DNA of 64,000 nt from Brachypodium distachyon (GCF_000005505.3 NC_016131.3:43857355-43921354); one strand, 5' to 3'. Counted from the first letter of the stretch, positions 1 to 12,110 are shown. Made by a program: numbers and translations. The notes: generated by a model from the letters alone, not told the origin.

Positions 1-1027
1 TCCTCCTTAACTTTCTTCACAGTAACATGCTTTGTGAAGGTGATCCTATATAGCCTGGGGAACTGGGAGGCCAGGGAGCAATTGTTAATCCAAACATCTT
101 CCCAGAACTGGGTCTTAGCTCCATCCCCAATCTTCCTAACAGAAAACTGTTGGAAAGTGTGATTAGCTTTCATCAACCCCTGCCAGAAATGTGACCCCCC
201 CACCCCACTGCTCAGCTGTGAAAGCACCTTGGTCTGAAGATATTTCTGCTCAACATTGTTTTCCAAGTCCCTTGAGAATTCTCCAAATTCCAGAGCCACT
301 TGCATAGTAGACTTATATTCATTGTGGTTAGATCCAGTATACCAAGCCCACCATAGTCCTTGGGGAGGCAGATTGTGGGCCAGTTCACAAGATGGTATTT
401 TCTTTTACCATGATGTTCGTGCTACAACAACCTGGCTCTGAAGTAATCCAGATGCTTCACCACACCCTTAGGTGACTCCAGGAAAGATAGCATGTATAGT
501 GGTACACTACTTAAGCAAGCATTATTCAATATAGTTCTGCCACCAATTGACAGAAGGTTACCTTTCCAACCAGCCAATTTCTTCTCCACTTTTTCGTCCG
601 TAGACTTCCACCTAGAGCTGTCCAATCTCTTACTATCAACAGGAATTCCTAGATAGGAAATTGGCAGCTGGCCAATCCCACATGTAAAGATTTCATTGTA
701 CTGCTCATGCCTTTCCTGAGCTTTTCCCAGACAGAAGATCTCACTCTTATGGAAGTTAATTTTTAATCCAGAAATTTGCTCAAAGACACAGAGAATAAAC
801 TTGAGATTTCTAGCATTCACTAGATACTCCTTAAGCAAGAAAATTGTGTCATCGGCATATTGCAATATAGTCAGCCCGCCATCCACTAAATTTGGGACCA
901 ATCCTTCAATCAGCCCCTGACCTCGAGCCTTTTTTATCATCATAGCAAGTCCATCATTGCACCAGTGGCAGAGATAGGGGACTAGGGCCCTGCCCCCCCC
1001 CCCCCCCACCCCCCAAATAAGATTCAA
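1..1027 (-). mobile_element. LINE ORF2 fragment (reverse transcriptase, C-terminal part)
   Basis: Remnant of a non-LTR retrotransposon reverse transcriptase, read on the minus strand. The stretch 422-1027 is open and contains the polymerase motif LQYADDTIFLL, the motif GLKINFHKSE and the sequence LPISYLGIP, all typical of plant LINE ORF2. Homology continues through 421-1 in shifted frames (NWPTICLPKDYGGLGILD, then FWEDVWINN), so the copy carries frameshifts and runs off the window edge. A run of C (about 990-1015 on the plus strand) lies where the upstream RT motif should be and marks another break. The copy is dead. Confidence 0.88.
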
Positions 1028-1109
1028 AAATAGCGCCCTAGGTTGTGTATTTTTTGTTGTGACCCTAAGTTCATGACTAGCAAGTTGTTTTTGTTGCTCA
1101 TTTACTCTT

Positions 1110-1232
1110 TACCTCCCGTGTCTGGTACGTTCATTGATGCTTGCTCATTTGGAATCGTGATGTGGGAGCTTCTTAGTGGTAATGAGGGTTATACGATTTG
1201 CATGAGGTCGCTATTACAAAGGCAAGCAATAG
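1110..1232 (+). pseudogene. Fragment of a Raf-like protein kinase exon
   Basis: The translated stretch SFGIVMWELLSGNEGY matches kinase subdomain IX (usually DVFSFGIVMWELLTGEEPY in plant Raf-like kinases). Only about 40 codons are present. After GY the frame shifts, and residues resembling LH-x-x-AI follow in another frame. The fragment is bounded by the LINE piece on the left and by the poly(A) end of another LINE piece at 1233. No other kinase exon was found nearby, so this is a gene fragment and not a gene. The family assignment rests on one motif. Confidence 0.5.
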
Positions 1233-1625
1233 GTTTTTTTTAGGGGAAAAGGGGATTCAATTAACCACAACATTTTCTGGGTTGCAATCATCTAACACAA
1301 GCTGATTAATAGCTACTGGCAGGTTCTCCGTCCAAACACGTGACACACCTTGGTCAACAACTAAAGCAGCTAGCTTATGCGCTACAGTGTTTCCCCTTCT
1401 TCCGATTTTCTCAATGCTACACGCCTGATGCCCAGTGAATCAAGCCTTGATGTCGTTGTAGACAGAGAATAGCCTGGTCTCTTTCCTTCCTTCCTTCCAC
1501 CTGGACCGAGCTGACCACAGAGAGGCAGTCGGGATCTCCCACGCGTCAGCAAGCAGCAGGCCTTCCCTGCAGGCCTTGGCCTCCACCTCTTCCGCATCTG
1601 AGCATCTGCCTAGAGAAGTAGGTTT
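1233..1625 (-). mobile_element. LINE 3' end with RNase H-like domain
   Basis: On the minus strand the translation contains AEEVEAKACREGLLLADAW, then after a frame break HKLAALVVDQGVSRVW and a terminal VVN followed by a stop at about 1258. This pattern is the C-terminal half of the RNase H-like (RVT_3) domain that ends many plant LINE ORF2 proteins. A run of eight A on the minus strand at 1233-1240 fits the poly(A) tail. The copy is 5'-truncated. Because it lies upstream of, and is not contiguous with, the RT fragment at 1-1027, it is treated as a separate insertion. Confidence 0.72.
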
Positions 1626-2247
1626 TATTGATCATTGTATTCACATGTTTTATAGTTGTTCTTCTCCAACACGCTACCATATGTCCTCATCAGCCTAGTG
1701 TTGTGTATAACCTTTTCCATTGATGATAAATTTGGATCACGAGCAACACATCACGGCCTCAAGTAAATAGGAGTAGAGATGCAATCCATTGAATTGATAT
1801 GATAACTCATGTGGTTAACAAATCACTGATTCCCAATTGTCAACCAGCGACGTATATAAAAGCAGTCATTTTATTTTCCCTTTACGATATCTAATGGTAT
1901 TTGTAAATTGTTGTTACTATATTTTTAGCTAGACAGCATGGATGAAAAAGATCCTATCATCCAATCACATTCAAGAAATTTGATTCTTTGGCGTCCAGAT
2001 TTGTGGTCTCCATATTCATGGGAATAAAGCTGACACCCGGAGTGGTTTACAACATTAGGCAACAATGGACAAGTGACATGTGCAATAATAGTGAACTCTT
2101 CATTTAGTCATCGACAGCAAAGCAATTTCTTTTATAGCACTTGATGTTTGATCATCATTAAGTATTGCCATTTGAATCTTGTCGTTTGTCTTTGTTTTGC
2201 CAATTAACTGATTATGCACCTGGTCTAAGCTTGGTGTTTCTTTCATA
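1626..2247. other. Intergenic, nothing recognised
   Basis: AT-rich sequence without a convincing ORF, RNA gene or repeat terminus. Confidence 0.6.
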
Positions 2248-2313
2248 CTACCTCCGTCTAAAAATACAAAGACATATTAGGTTTCCTTTCACAAAGGTTT
2301 TGGACGAAGGTAC
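2248..2313. mobile_element. Short Stowaway-like MITE remnant
   Basis: The left end CTACCTCCGTCTAAAA and the right end, read in reverse complement as GTACCTTCGTCCAAAA, form imperfect terminal inverted repeats of about 16 bp. TA dinucleotides flank both ends (2246-2247 and 2314-2315). The 66-bp length is at the low end for Stowaways, so this is a degenerate or internally deleted copy. Confidence 0.6.
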
Positions 2314-2656
2314 TACATGCGACACGAGTTAACATCAGCGGAGCTTGACAATAAAGACCGAGAGGTGTGTCAGGTTGATCAATTCTGCCTTTCTAACGAT
2401 CTGAATTTCATTTCCGAATATTAATCTAATATCACGGTAAACACAACTTGCAAGCTATTATAAACGCCAAGTGGCATACCATGACCCAAATTTGAAGTTT
2501 CAATGTCGCTTCTATCTGTATATACCTACCATTGCTTTGATGCTTTTATAATAATATAGTTTTTATAAAAGGGAGACAAAAGCTTTTGCATTCTCGAATG
2601 CACACAATCAAAATTTCACTGAAAAAAGATGCCACACATCAAGACCGTACACATTA

Positions 2657-2769
2657 CTCCCTTCTATCCATATTAATTGTCTCAAATTTGCCAAAATATG
2701 GATGCATTTATGCCTAATATGCGTCTAGATACATGTAATATTTCGACAATTAATATGGATCGGAGGGAG
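2657..2769. mobile_element. Stowaway MITE (Tc1/mariner type)
   Basis: A 113-bp element between TA target duplications (2655-2656 and 2770-2771). Its inverted ends are CTCCCTTCTATCCATATT and, reverse complemented, CTCCCTCCGATCCATATT. Terminus, TA target and length are standard for grass Stowaways. Confidence 0.93.
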
Positions 2770-3000
2770 TAGCTTATAAACATAAGAACAAATCTAAAGG
2801 CTATCTTCTTTACACTAGCCTCACGACAACCTTCTTCTCGATCATCCACGACAAAACAATTTCCAGCGACAAAATTAATCAACCGACAGAAACATCAGAT
2901 AAACACGAAGCTAGGTATTTCAAAGCAACGTCTTCAAGAAGGAACCGCCACCTATATATGTTGTTGTTGCCCAATCTAACCAAACATGTAGAAATAAAAT

Positions 3001-3465
3001 GGGAGTAAATTTCACAGAATCACACCTTTTGTTGCAGCTGTCTCACAAAACCACGGTTGTTTGTAATAGTCACAAAACCACAACTTTTTGGACGACGGGT
3101 CTTAGAAAACCCTAATCTCATAAACTAAGGTGGTTGATGGTGTTTACAACAACTCGGGGCCACAACTTTTGGGGAATCAGTCGGATGGGGAATGCCGAGG
3201 GTTGCCCAAAACGGGGGTAATAGACCCCTTAACGGGTCGGGTTGGGTAGAAACTGACGTAGCGTCAAAAACGAGTCAGGAAAGATGACATGGCATCTGAC
3301 TGGTGGGCCCAAAGTTGTCGAAAACACCATCAACCACTTTGATTTCCAAGATTAGAGTTTTTTCAGACCATTGCCACAAAAGTGGTGGTTTTGTGAGGCT
3401 ATTACACACAATCATGGTTTTGTGAGACAACTATCACAAAAAGTGTGGTTCTGTGAAATTTACTA
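3001..3465. mobile_element. Mutator-type foldback MITE with 9-bp TSD
   Basis: Long terminal inverted repeats: the left end GTAAATTTCACAGAATCACA is mirrored on the right (reverse complement GTAAATTTCACAGAACCACA), and similarity continues inward for well over 100 bp on both arms, for example CTCACAAAACCAC. The perfect 9-bp repeat AAATAAAAT occurs immediately outside both ends (2992-3000 and 3466-3474). A 9-bp target duplication with long inverted repeats is the signature of Mutator-like elements. No transposase frame is present. Confidence 0.88.
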
Positions 3466-3574
3466 AAATAAAATCTCTGAAACGTAGTTTTCAGTCAAAG
3501 ACACAAACCCACGTGGCCATGTATGTCAATGTTGCCTGATCCGGCGAAATCAAGGGATTTTACCCGGAGAAAGA

Positions 3575-4680
3575 CGCGTGCAGTAATGGGCAAGCTTTGA
3601 GATTTTGGGAGGACCAATGGGTGGGAAGCTCTAGTTTGGCCACTCAATTTTGGGAATTATATTTATCTGTAATGAACAAAATGTGGTTATTTCTGACGTC
3701 TGGGATGGGAATGAACTAAAGTTTTGATGATAGAATGATGCATAAATGGTTTGAACTAATCAACATAATTGAAAGTGTGGTCCTCTCTGTGGATCAAGAT
3801 CAATTAATTTGGAAGTTGCATAACTCTAGTGTATGCAATTTTCAGTCTTTATATGTTGTCATCAATTTTAGGGGATTGCCCCTATGTATATTCCTTCCAT
3901 TTGGAAGCTGAACATTACCCCTAGAGTACATTTCTTTTTGTGGCTCTTATCTCATAATAGGGTGCTTACTAGAGATAATTTACACAAACGACAACACGTA
4001 GAAGATTAAACTTGCTTGATGTGTTGTGAACCTGAATCCTAGAACATTTGTTCTTCACCTGTGACATTACCGAACAACTATGGTATGAGATAGCAGATAT
4101 GCTGGGAGGTTATATAGTTTCTTGCTATGAAGATGTTGCCAGATGGTGGCCTAGTAACGATAATCATGTTGTTTCTAATATAATATCCTCTGCTTTTACG
4201 TAGACGATGTGGAAATTTCGAAACGATCTTCATTTTGTTCGTGTAATTTGGTCGGTCTTCAGGTTATCTGGCCCCGGTTATTATGGTTGGTGAAAAGATG
4301 GAACGTGCTTTGTCCCAGGAAAAAAACTTGGTTAAATGGACAACTGCGTGATTGCTCTGGAGAACAAACTGCAAGAAGCCCCCAGGATCCTACTGTGCTG
4401 AAGAGGCGGAAACTGACTACTGTGCTGGTACCGGGAACACCCCAGGCTACTGGACCACGCCGAGTGCTGATCACCTGATGTCCTTGAGCTGGCGTGTGGA
4501 TTCAGAAGCTGGATGTCAAAAATCTTGTTTTGCTATGCTTGTAGCTTGTTTGGTACTTTCTGCATTTGCTGTTGCGGTCGATCTTTTAGGATAAGTGCAC
4601 TGTATTGAGCTGTCTGGACGTTAACGTGTAAGACCGTTGTTTCATTTTCATGAAAATGGAACGGGGCGGCGGGCCTTTGG
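3575..4680 (+). mobile_element. LINE ORF2 3' end (zf-RVT region)
   Basis: Plus-strand translation in several frames gives RFWEDQWVGSSSLATQF, then WKLNITPRVHFFLWLLSHNR and DNLHKRQHVED, and finally MWKFRNDLHF. These are the linker and zinc-binding zf-RVT domain that follow the RT in plant LINEs. Stops interrupt the frame repeatedly. A 3'-UTR-like tail continues to about 4680, ending in GC-rich sequence without a visible poly(A). This is a 5'-truncated dead copy about 400 bp upstream of the trehalose-phosphatase start. Confidence 0.82.
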
Positions 4681-4945
4681 CTCTAAAGACGCGTACATTT
4701 TTGCGCAATCCTTAGGCCGATATTTGTCATATCTATATCACCCATTTCGTGGATGCATGTATGGCTGCCCGCCTGCACGAGTCAAAGTCTGATGGAGTAT
4801 TTTTTTTGTGAGAAAGCGTACCCCGTTAAGTTGGTACCACGATCGGACGGCCAGGCGGGGTGCATGCCATCTCTGCGGCCCTGGAGTAGTAACGAACAGC
4901 CGCCGCGGAAGGATGCCAGTATGCCGCTGCGCGCCTCCGCCCGCC

Positions 4946-4953
4946 TTTATAAG
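4946..4953 (+). promoter_or_regulatory. TATA box of the trehalose-phosphatase gene
   Basis: TTTATAAG lies in GC-rich sequence about 120 bp upstream of the ATG at 5070, a normal spacing for a grass gene with a 5' leader of roughly 90 nt. No other TATA-like site lies closer. Confidence 0.65.
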
Positions 4954-5069
4954 TACCGGACACTTGACCATTGGCCTCCTCTCTCTCGCCCGAGCAGACC
5001 GCTCCCACTCCCCCTTGTAAATTAACCACAGCAGTATTCCTCGCTGCCACTGGGTGCAGCCGGTCGGAC

Positions 5070-7335
5070 ATGGCGAACCAGGACGTGGTGTTCCCGCCGG
5101 ACATGGGCGGCATCGGGGCGGCCCGCGCGCTCTTCGCCTGCCGCGGCGCCGCGTCGACGCTCCGGAGCGCCCACCTTGGCAGGCAGGGCCTGATCCCCGG
5201 CACCGTCGACGACGAGTATCGCGCCCCCCGCCCGTCCACCAGCAGCAGCTGGGTCGTCGAGGCCATCCGGGCGTCCTCCCCGGCCCGCTCCCCCGCCGTC
5301 GAAGAGCACGCCGCCTGGACGGTGAGTTGAGAGTTTGCCTGCACTTGCGTGTCGTGGCACTTTTGAGTATATCAGTACTTCAGTACGTAGTACTACTAGC
5401 GTTTAACGGTTGCCCATGCATATGTGCAGAGGAGGCACCCGTCGGCGCTGGGCAGCTTTGATCAGCAGATCGCGTCGGCGGCCGAGGGGAAGCAGGTGGT
5501 CGTGTTCATGGACTACGACGGCACGCTCGCCCCCATCGTCGCCGACCCCGACATGGCCTTCATGAGCAACGAGGTCAGTCATCACTCGGATGCGCCAAAA
5601 GCTGAAGCAGAAGTCCAAACAAACAGGCCTTAGCCTACCGTGCGCACGAGCTAATTCTTTGCGCTGGCTGACACGTACGTACGCACGCGCATATTCCAGA
5701 TGAGGGAGGCGGTGCGTGATGTCACGAAGCACTTCCCGGCGGCGATCGTCACTGGCCGGAGCGTCGACAAGGTACACAGCTTCGTTGGCCTCTCCGAGCT
5801 ATACTACGCAGGCAGCCACGGCATGGACATCAAGGGCCCAACCTCCAAGGTACGCCATAATCTAGCTCCTCATCTCTTAGCCCAACTAGCCAACTTGCCA
5901 TGCATATAGCCCAACGTACACCCTTATTTCCATCTTTCCAATCATTTTTGCTTGATTCCATTTGCTACTCGCTACTCGGTTAATTTCCAGGACACGACGG
6001 CGGCGGCGGTACTCCTGCTGCAACCTGCTCGCGAGTTCCTCCCGGTCATCGCCGAGGTTAGTTAGTTGAGCCATGCCATGCATGACGAACGGCACATGTC
6101 ACTGTCATGTGCAACGAGTTTAACCTTTAATTTTGCACCTTTTGTTGTCCGATGTCAGGCTTACGAGGCGCTGGTGGAGAAGACCAAGGGCACGCCTGGG
6201 GCCAGGGTGGAGAACAACAAGTTCTGCCTCTCCGTGCACTTCAGATGCGTTGACGAAAATGTATAATTAGAAGTAAACCAATCAAATTAACAAGAAGGTT
6301 TTAAAAGCTAATCAAATCCTGACCTGACGTGCATCAATCACCGATCTCAAACTGTAGAGATGGAGTCCATTGGCCGAGCAGGTCAAGGCCGTGCTTCGGG
6401 ACTACCCCGATCTGAAGCTCACCGAAGGCAGAAAGGTGACTCATTTTGAGTGATTCCGTTCCCCCATGATCAATCATGGAGTTAATTAGTGCTCAATCAA
6501 CTCACTTAACTGAGTCTGCATGCGTGCATTTTAACTAACTTACTGCAGGTTTTGGAGATCCGGCCGTCTATCATGTGGGATAAGGGCAAGGCTGTCGAGT
6601 TCTTGCTCCAAACGCTCGGTAAGTTCATACTTGCCGCCTCCGTCGTCTTCCTCCCTCTTCGTTATGGCCGTCACCATCGCCGACGCGATCATGGCCGTGT
6701 CATCGCGTCGCGTGGGCGATACCGCAGGAGTAGATACCCTGTCTGGCCAATTTATATAGGAGTATATGTATATGACGAGGTACGATTTGTTTGTTTGTTG
6801 TCCCCCATGTCTAGGATTCGACGGCCGCAGTGACGTCCTGCCGGTGTACCTCGGGGATGACCGGACCGACGAGGATGCTTTCAAGGTGCTGCACAAACCC
6901 AAAAGAATTATCAAGTCTACATATTGTACTGTCTTTAATTTGCTTGCTACCGACCTGGTGATGGCATTGGTTTTGTCTGTTCTAGACTTAGTATTGCTAT
7001 ACATTTTTTGTGTTACAAAATGAAATATGTTTGTCAATTAGGTGTTGGGAAAGAGAGATCATGGTGTAGGCATTCTTGTCTCCAAGTGCCCCAGGGAGAC
7101 CAATGCCTCGTACTCTCTTCAGGACCCCACCGAGGTACATATCGATGCATAGCATGCAACGGATAACTGCTTAACTTAACTATCCATTGGTGATTGCGAT
7201 AAGCGTGAGATAAACGAAGCAAGAAGCTGTAACTAACTTGGTTCTTGTTGTTTTCTTCAGGTCCTGGAGTTCCTTCTCCGACTGGTACAGTGGAAGTGCC
7301 GACCATCTTCGTCGGCGATGTGTGCAAGGGTTTAG
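5070..7335 (+). CDS. TPP: Trehalose-6-phosphate phosphatase, 366 aa, 10 exons
   Basis: Dephosphorylates trehalose 6-phosphate to trehalose, the second step of plant trehalose synthesis, which also sets the level of the sugar signal T6P. Exons: 5070-5321, 5430-5573, 5700-5849, 5991-6056, 6159-6260, 6358-6435, 6549-6618, 6815-6885, 7042-7134, 7261-7335; all borders are GT/AG and the sum is 1101 nt without internal stops. HAD-superfamily motifs are intact: nucleophile motif DYDGTL (Asp112 and Asp114), motif II VTGR (Thr150), the basic residue in WDKGKA (Lys276) and the metal-binding [10 protein letters not shown] (301-310). Length and exon number are typical of the family. The first 84 residues are the variable N-terminal extension. 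The first ATG after the TATA box in the phosphatase frame is taken as the start. The C-terminus is slightly divergent after QWK. Which TPP isoform it is cannot be settled here. Confidence 0.95.
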
Positions 7336-7909
7336 GGGCAGTGACGTGCGTACAGATCTCAAAGCTGACTCTGGCTCTGATTTCTCAAGAAGTTGGAGCA
7401 TGTTTAATTAACTAGTCGGTTAGTTAATTAATAGTAACGCCTTGTTATAACCCTCCTATGTACGTATCATGATCACCTCACTCGATTTGTACCAAGCTGC
7501 CTCGCCACCCTTAACTCAGCCCAAGAGACTGGTGGTTCATCCCTGTATGACGAGTGATCTGTTGATGCATGACTGTGACCAGGTCATTACAGTAAAATGT
7601 AACTTATATATAAGAACCAATGGATAATAATTACTACGTGATCCAATCACAAATTGAGTTTTAGGTAGAAAGCATATGAATGTGAATACTTTTCTGATGT
7701 GCCAAGAGTTAATAATTACATGTTGTATCAATTATTTTCCAAACTGCCAACACACATTTTTTGTTTACCATATCGTTTTCCATTTTTCTTTATGTCTGGC
7801 TGCGCGGTGAACTCGCCGAGGCAAAGACAATGTTGATGTCAGTGTCACACAATAAGGGATCAGAGTGAGGCATGAAGTGTCAGCCACTATCAACATGGAG
7901 CAAAGATGG
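7336..7909. other. 3' flank of TPP, no gene
   Basis: AT-rich 3' flanking sequence. No ORF or repeat terminus is recognised before the foldback element at 7920. Confidence 0.6.
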
Positions 7910-7919
7910 AAGAAGATAG

Positions 7920-8623
7920 AGAGAATTGACGTAGTACCACTAGTAAAAACCAACTATTCCGAAATACCATTAAAAAAACCAAGTGTGCCAAAATACCACT
8001 ACCATCTCAGGTTTTCATGCCACCATACCACTATAAGTAATAGAGCCTACCAGCACTAACGGCACCAACCGAATTCCAACAGCATCCTGGCAGAGTTTCA
8101 TGTTATTTTGATAGACTGTGGACAACATTTTGCTGCACGTCACTGCACAAATCAGGAATCAAAACTAGGTCACTGCACAAATCAGGAATCAAAACTAGGT
8201 CTGCGATTACCTCAATGTGGCCGGCGCGGCAGATCGCTTCTGTGGCTCGCGATGGCGGAGAACCGCGCGGTGGGGCCAGCAGGGAAGAAGACGGCAGCGG
8301 CAGCAAGAGGAAGGGCCAGGAGCCACGCATGGAAGTGAGTGGCGGCGAAGCTTGGTGGTGGCTGGGTGTGACGCCATGGCTTGCGGCTGCGTGTGAGCTG
8401 GGTGAGGAAGAAAGACAATGTGTGTGTTCAGCTTAGAACGGGGGGTAATTTTGTGAACTACAAAAATGGCAAGCTCAACTACACTCTGACTGTCAATCAA
8501 CTGAGGACAGTGGTATGGTAGCATGAAAACCTAAGATGGTAGTGGTATTTTTGGCACACTTGGTTTTTGTAATGGTATTTTGGAATAGTTGGTTTTGACT
8601 AGCGGTACTCCGTCAATTCTCTT
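7920..8623. mobile_element. Mutator-type foldback element (about 700 bp)
   Basis: Terminal inverted repeats of about 100 bp: 7920-8020 is mirrored by 8521-8623 (shared blocks AGAGAATTGACG, AACCAACTATTCC, AAACCAAGTGTGCCAAAA). The near-perfect direct repeat AAGAAGATAG / AAGAAGAGAG (7910-7919 and 8624-8633) fits a 9-10 bp target duplication with one change. The core (8200-8440) is much more GC-rich than the arms, as in elements that picked up gene sequence, but the source was not recognised. There is no transposase. Confidence 0.72.
8139..8198. repeat. Perfect 30-bp tandem duplication
   Basis: Two identical 30-bp units beginning GTCACTGCACAAATCAGG lie head to tail (8139-8168 and 8169-8198) inside the foldback element. 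The identity suggests a recent replication slippage. Confidence 0.9.
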
Positions 8624-8633
8624 AAGAAGAGAG

Positions 8634-9581
8634 GGTCAGGGGGTTTCCGGGTTAGGGTTTTGGGGTGGGTGGGGAACTGGCGATGGTGTGGTTTATTCAC
8701 ACGAGTTGAATGAGAGCCGGTGCGGCGGGTAGCGCGAGGCAGCATGTTGGATTATTGTACAAATAATGCTTCCAAATCTTGAATAAATGCTTTCTCAGTT
8801 TTATATCTGGAATTCATAGTTAGAAACAGAGAATATAAGAAAATTTGATTATTGTACATACTCCATGCGATGCCCATATACAGCTAAATTTCACAATTAA
8901 TTCTACACGAAATTAGAAGGTGAATTTAGGAATATATTTATTTATATTATATAAATTAAATATTAAAATATAGGAAAATTTAAAACATTTTATACATATT
9001 CCATACAAGATCAATAAATAGCTAAATTTTGAAACAAAGATAATATCAGCCATAAAAATATGGAATGGAGAATATAAGAAATATGCAATTCAACTGTGCT
9101 CGATAACATGGAGACAGAAACATGCCTAAGTTACCAATATGTATGAAATACTCAGATGTATTAACATGCATAGATTTGGCTGTATGAAAAGAGGACAGAC
9201 GTGAGCAGAGGCATGCCAGTCTTCTAGTCAGATATAATTCTGCAAACTGTTATATCTTGCGACTGAGTTTAATTCTGCAACTGTAAGCCGTAACAGTTTA
9301 GTTTAAACTTCTAGTCAGATAGTATAACCGTGCTAGATCTTTTAGGTTTAAAACAAGTTTACCTTCGAACATCTGTTCTAGATTTCAGCACAAACAAAAG
9401 AATTAACTGTATCATGATTCACGAAGTACATCACTATTTTATTATCTCTGTTAAGGAAGCTGCAGTAATTATTACCAGTACAGAAACACAACCTCAAATA
9501 TAGCATGACCACAGCTTTGATACCAAGTTTATTTTTCGACTGATACATACGGATGTAACAGAATTGGGTCAGAGACAAGAC
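8634..9581. other. Intergenic between foldback element and annexin
   Basis: AT-rich, no gene seen. The last few hundred bases are the annexin 3' UTR and downstream flank, since annexin reads leftward. Confidence 0.6.
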
Positions 9582-12110
9582 TCACTCCTTCCCCAGAAGG
9601 GCAAGGAGCATGCTCTCATAGTCACCAGAGGTGTCTCCTGCGACTGCCCGCTCCAGGGGAACGCTGTTTCTCTTCTGGTATGCCTCCTTTATCAGCTTCA
9701 GGTCCACCTCGGCACGGGTTGTTATGATCCTAGTAAGGGAGTTCTCATCTGTTCCTGTCCCTGCAATGGCCAACCTGATAACCTTCTCAAAGTACCTATC
9801 AGGGCAAGTGAAGCACCGTATAACTGCCCTCAGGGTTTTAAGGAACTCATCTTTGGGGTCAGCCTTGAGATCCTGTAAATAGCAGAAATTGTTTCAAAGA
9901 AGGCCATGGAAGCATAAACAAATCTAGAAAGAATTGGTTAAGTCTGATCATGACAAGATATGTAGAGTATAAGAACAAAGCTGAAGAACGCAGAGGAGAC
10001 AACATCCACATGATTTATTTTGGTAAAATTCAGCTGAGTTCTAACAGCAGAATAACATATTGAGCCTGAATACACCTTTCAGACCGAGAAGGTAAATCTA
10101 ATTGCTGATTACTTCCAGAATTTGAAGAGTTGAAGTAGCATTAGCACAGATCATGACTCATGTCTCATGTGTAACTGACATACAATATGATGACTGAATC
10201 TAACTATAATAGAATACAATGCAGAGCAAAGATAAGTACAAGTTCCTTTCTTTTTAACCAGAGTCTAGACATCTCAATCAAATAATAAAGCAGAAGAGAA
10301 TTAGCCAGTTAATTAACAGGAAGTCAGGCAGAAACCGTAGGTATAACATCCTGATTTTCAACAAAAAAGGGAAACAAAGCAGGGCGTAAGATCTGTGTGC
10401 ACCTTAGTGATTGGGTGACCAAATGCATCATTGTAATGATTGAATGTTGCAAGCAGCTGAGCTTTGCTCCTAGTTGTGAGGATTCTGATGATCTCATCAT
10501 CACCATAAGCCTTATGCTCAATCTTCTCATGCAGTATTTTGGCTTCTGAATGGGCCAACCTTGTGTTGACCTCTGGCCCCTCGTAGCGGTATGAGCTAAC
10601 AAGTGGCACCAAAAGCTGAAAACGAAGAAAGAAAGTTCAGGTCTCCATTTACCAATATTATCCATGTTAGCACTACTTTTCTTAGTTCAAAACTCGAGGT
10701 AGCGTAAATGAAATGGATGCCAAATAAGAAAGTAAATTAGTCTGAAATAATTGTGCCATCTTCTAAAGTAGCATATCGTGGTAATGTTCATGCATATCAA
10801 GCTTGTTTTAAAGAATAACACCTCCAAAATGAGAAAATGGTATGCGGCTACATAACAAAAGTCAACACTGCATTCTGATTTGATTGGAATGTAGGGTAAA
10901 GGGATCTGAGACTGCATTTTGGAATTTTAAATTTCATAACCTCAGATGCAACATAGAAAGAACAATTTCATCAGAGTTTTTGGGAAACAAGAACAAAATC
11001 TTCCATAGAGGTATCCATAGTAATATTCATATCAGTGAATACATTTAGATCCATAAACATTATTGCGATTTCATTACGGTGTCGGCTGGGTAGCAAAGGC
11101 ATTGAAAGTGATAGCACATTTCGGAACAGATTTCGAATTAAACATAGTACCAAAACAATGCCATTGAAAAACCTTGGACTTCTACAAACTTCAATGCAAA
11201 ATCAGTAGAGGTCACATTTCACATGGTATAGAAGCTCGAACTAACATTAGAAAAAATAGGGTGAGAATATCAAGGTTTGCACGGTCCATTTCAGCCATGA
11301 TGAAGTCAGCGGACGGCAAAATTATTCTGAATTCATAAGGACACACCACATGGCAGACCATGGTATCAGGAGTGATCGTAAATAAAGAAGATGCGAACTA
11401 ACGAGACAACGCACTACCTTGCGGAAGGCGCCGGTGACGTGAGCGGCGACATCCTCCTCGAGCGACCGCTTGAAGCGCTCATGGTACGCCTGCCTGACCG
11501 CGAAGAGCTGCCCGGACCCGCGCGCGCACGCGATCTCGACCAGCACAGGGCTCCCGGGGTGCCACTTCTTGGCCCCCTCGTTGGCGAGCACCGCGTCCCT
11601 CTCCGCCGGGTCCAGCGTCCACAGGATCACGGCCCTCTGAACCCAATCCCATCCAGCCACAACAAACCAGAACACACGATCAGACAGAGATCTGGAAAAG
11701 GCTCGGGGTTTATGCAAAGGAAAGGCTCTATGCTGGACGGTGAGTTGCTGTTACCTCGAAATCGCCAGAGATCTCGTCGGTGATGCTGCGCAGGAGCTCC
11801 TCGCCGTACGTCTCGGCGTAGGCGCGGCGGATGGCACGGCGCTGCGCAGCGTCGCGGTGGCCCAGGATGGAGATGATCAGCGCCTCGTTCGTGCCCCACC
11901 CTGCACGCGTGGCGCAACAACATCAAAACAGAACAGATCAGGCGATCGCGGCACGTCATCGAGAAAATCACACACGGAGAAATGGGGAAACGGGGGAGGG
12001 AATCGATGTGCGGGAGTACGCCAGCAAAGCATACCTTGGAAGGCCTTGCGGAGCTGCTCGCAGTCGTCGGTGATGGCCGGGACGGAGGAAGGGACCGTGA
12101 GCGTCGCCAT
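9582..12110 (-). CDS. Annexin, AnnD1-like, 314 aa, 5 exons
   Basis: Calcium- and phospholipid-binding protein of the cytosol and membrane periphery. Exons on the minus strand, in order: 12110-12035, 11900-11755, 11636-11418, 10615-10403, 9872-9582; all are GT/AG and total 945 nt in one frame. Four annexin repeats are visible. The type II calcium sites survive only in repeat 1 (GWGTNE at 26-31, acidic end GDFE 71-74) and repeat 4 (GTGTDE 256-261, GDYE 301-304), the usual plant pattern. His40 in LGHRDAAQ is the residue linked to peroxidase activity in Arabidopsis AnnAt1. An IRI motif (190-192), proposed for actin binding, is present. Closest recalled relatives are the plant D1/p35 annexins. It is divergently transcribed from the TLDc gene. 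Confidence 0.95.

Noticed and set aside
4826..5344. 172-codon minus-strand frame overlapping the TPP first exon
   Set aside because: Shadow of the GC-rich TPP exon; the plus strand explains the sequence fully.
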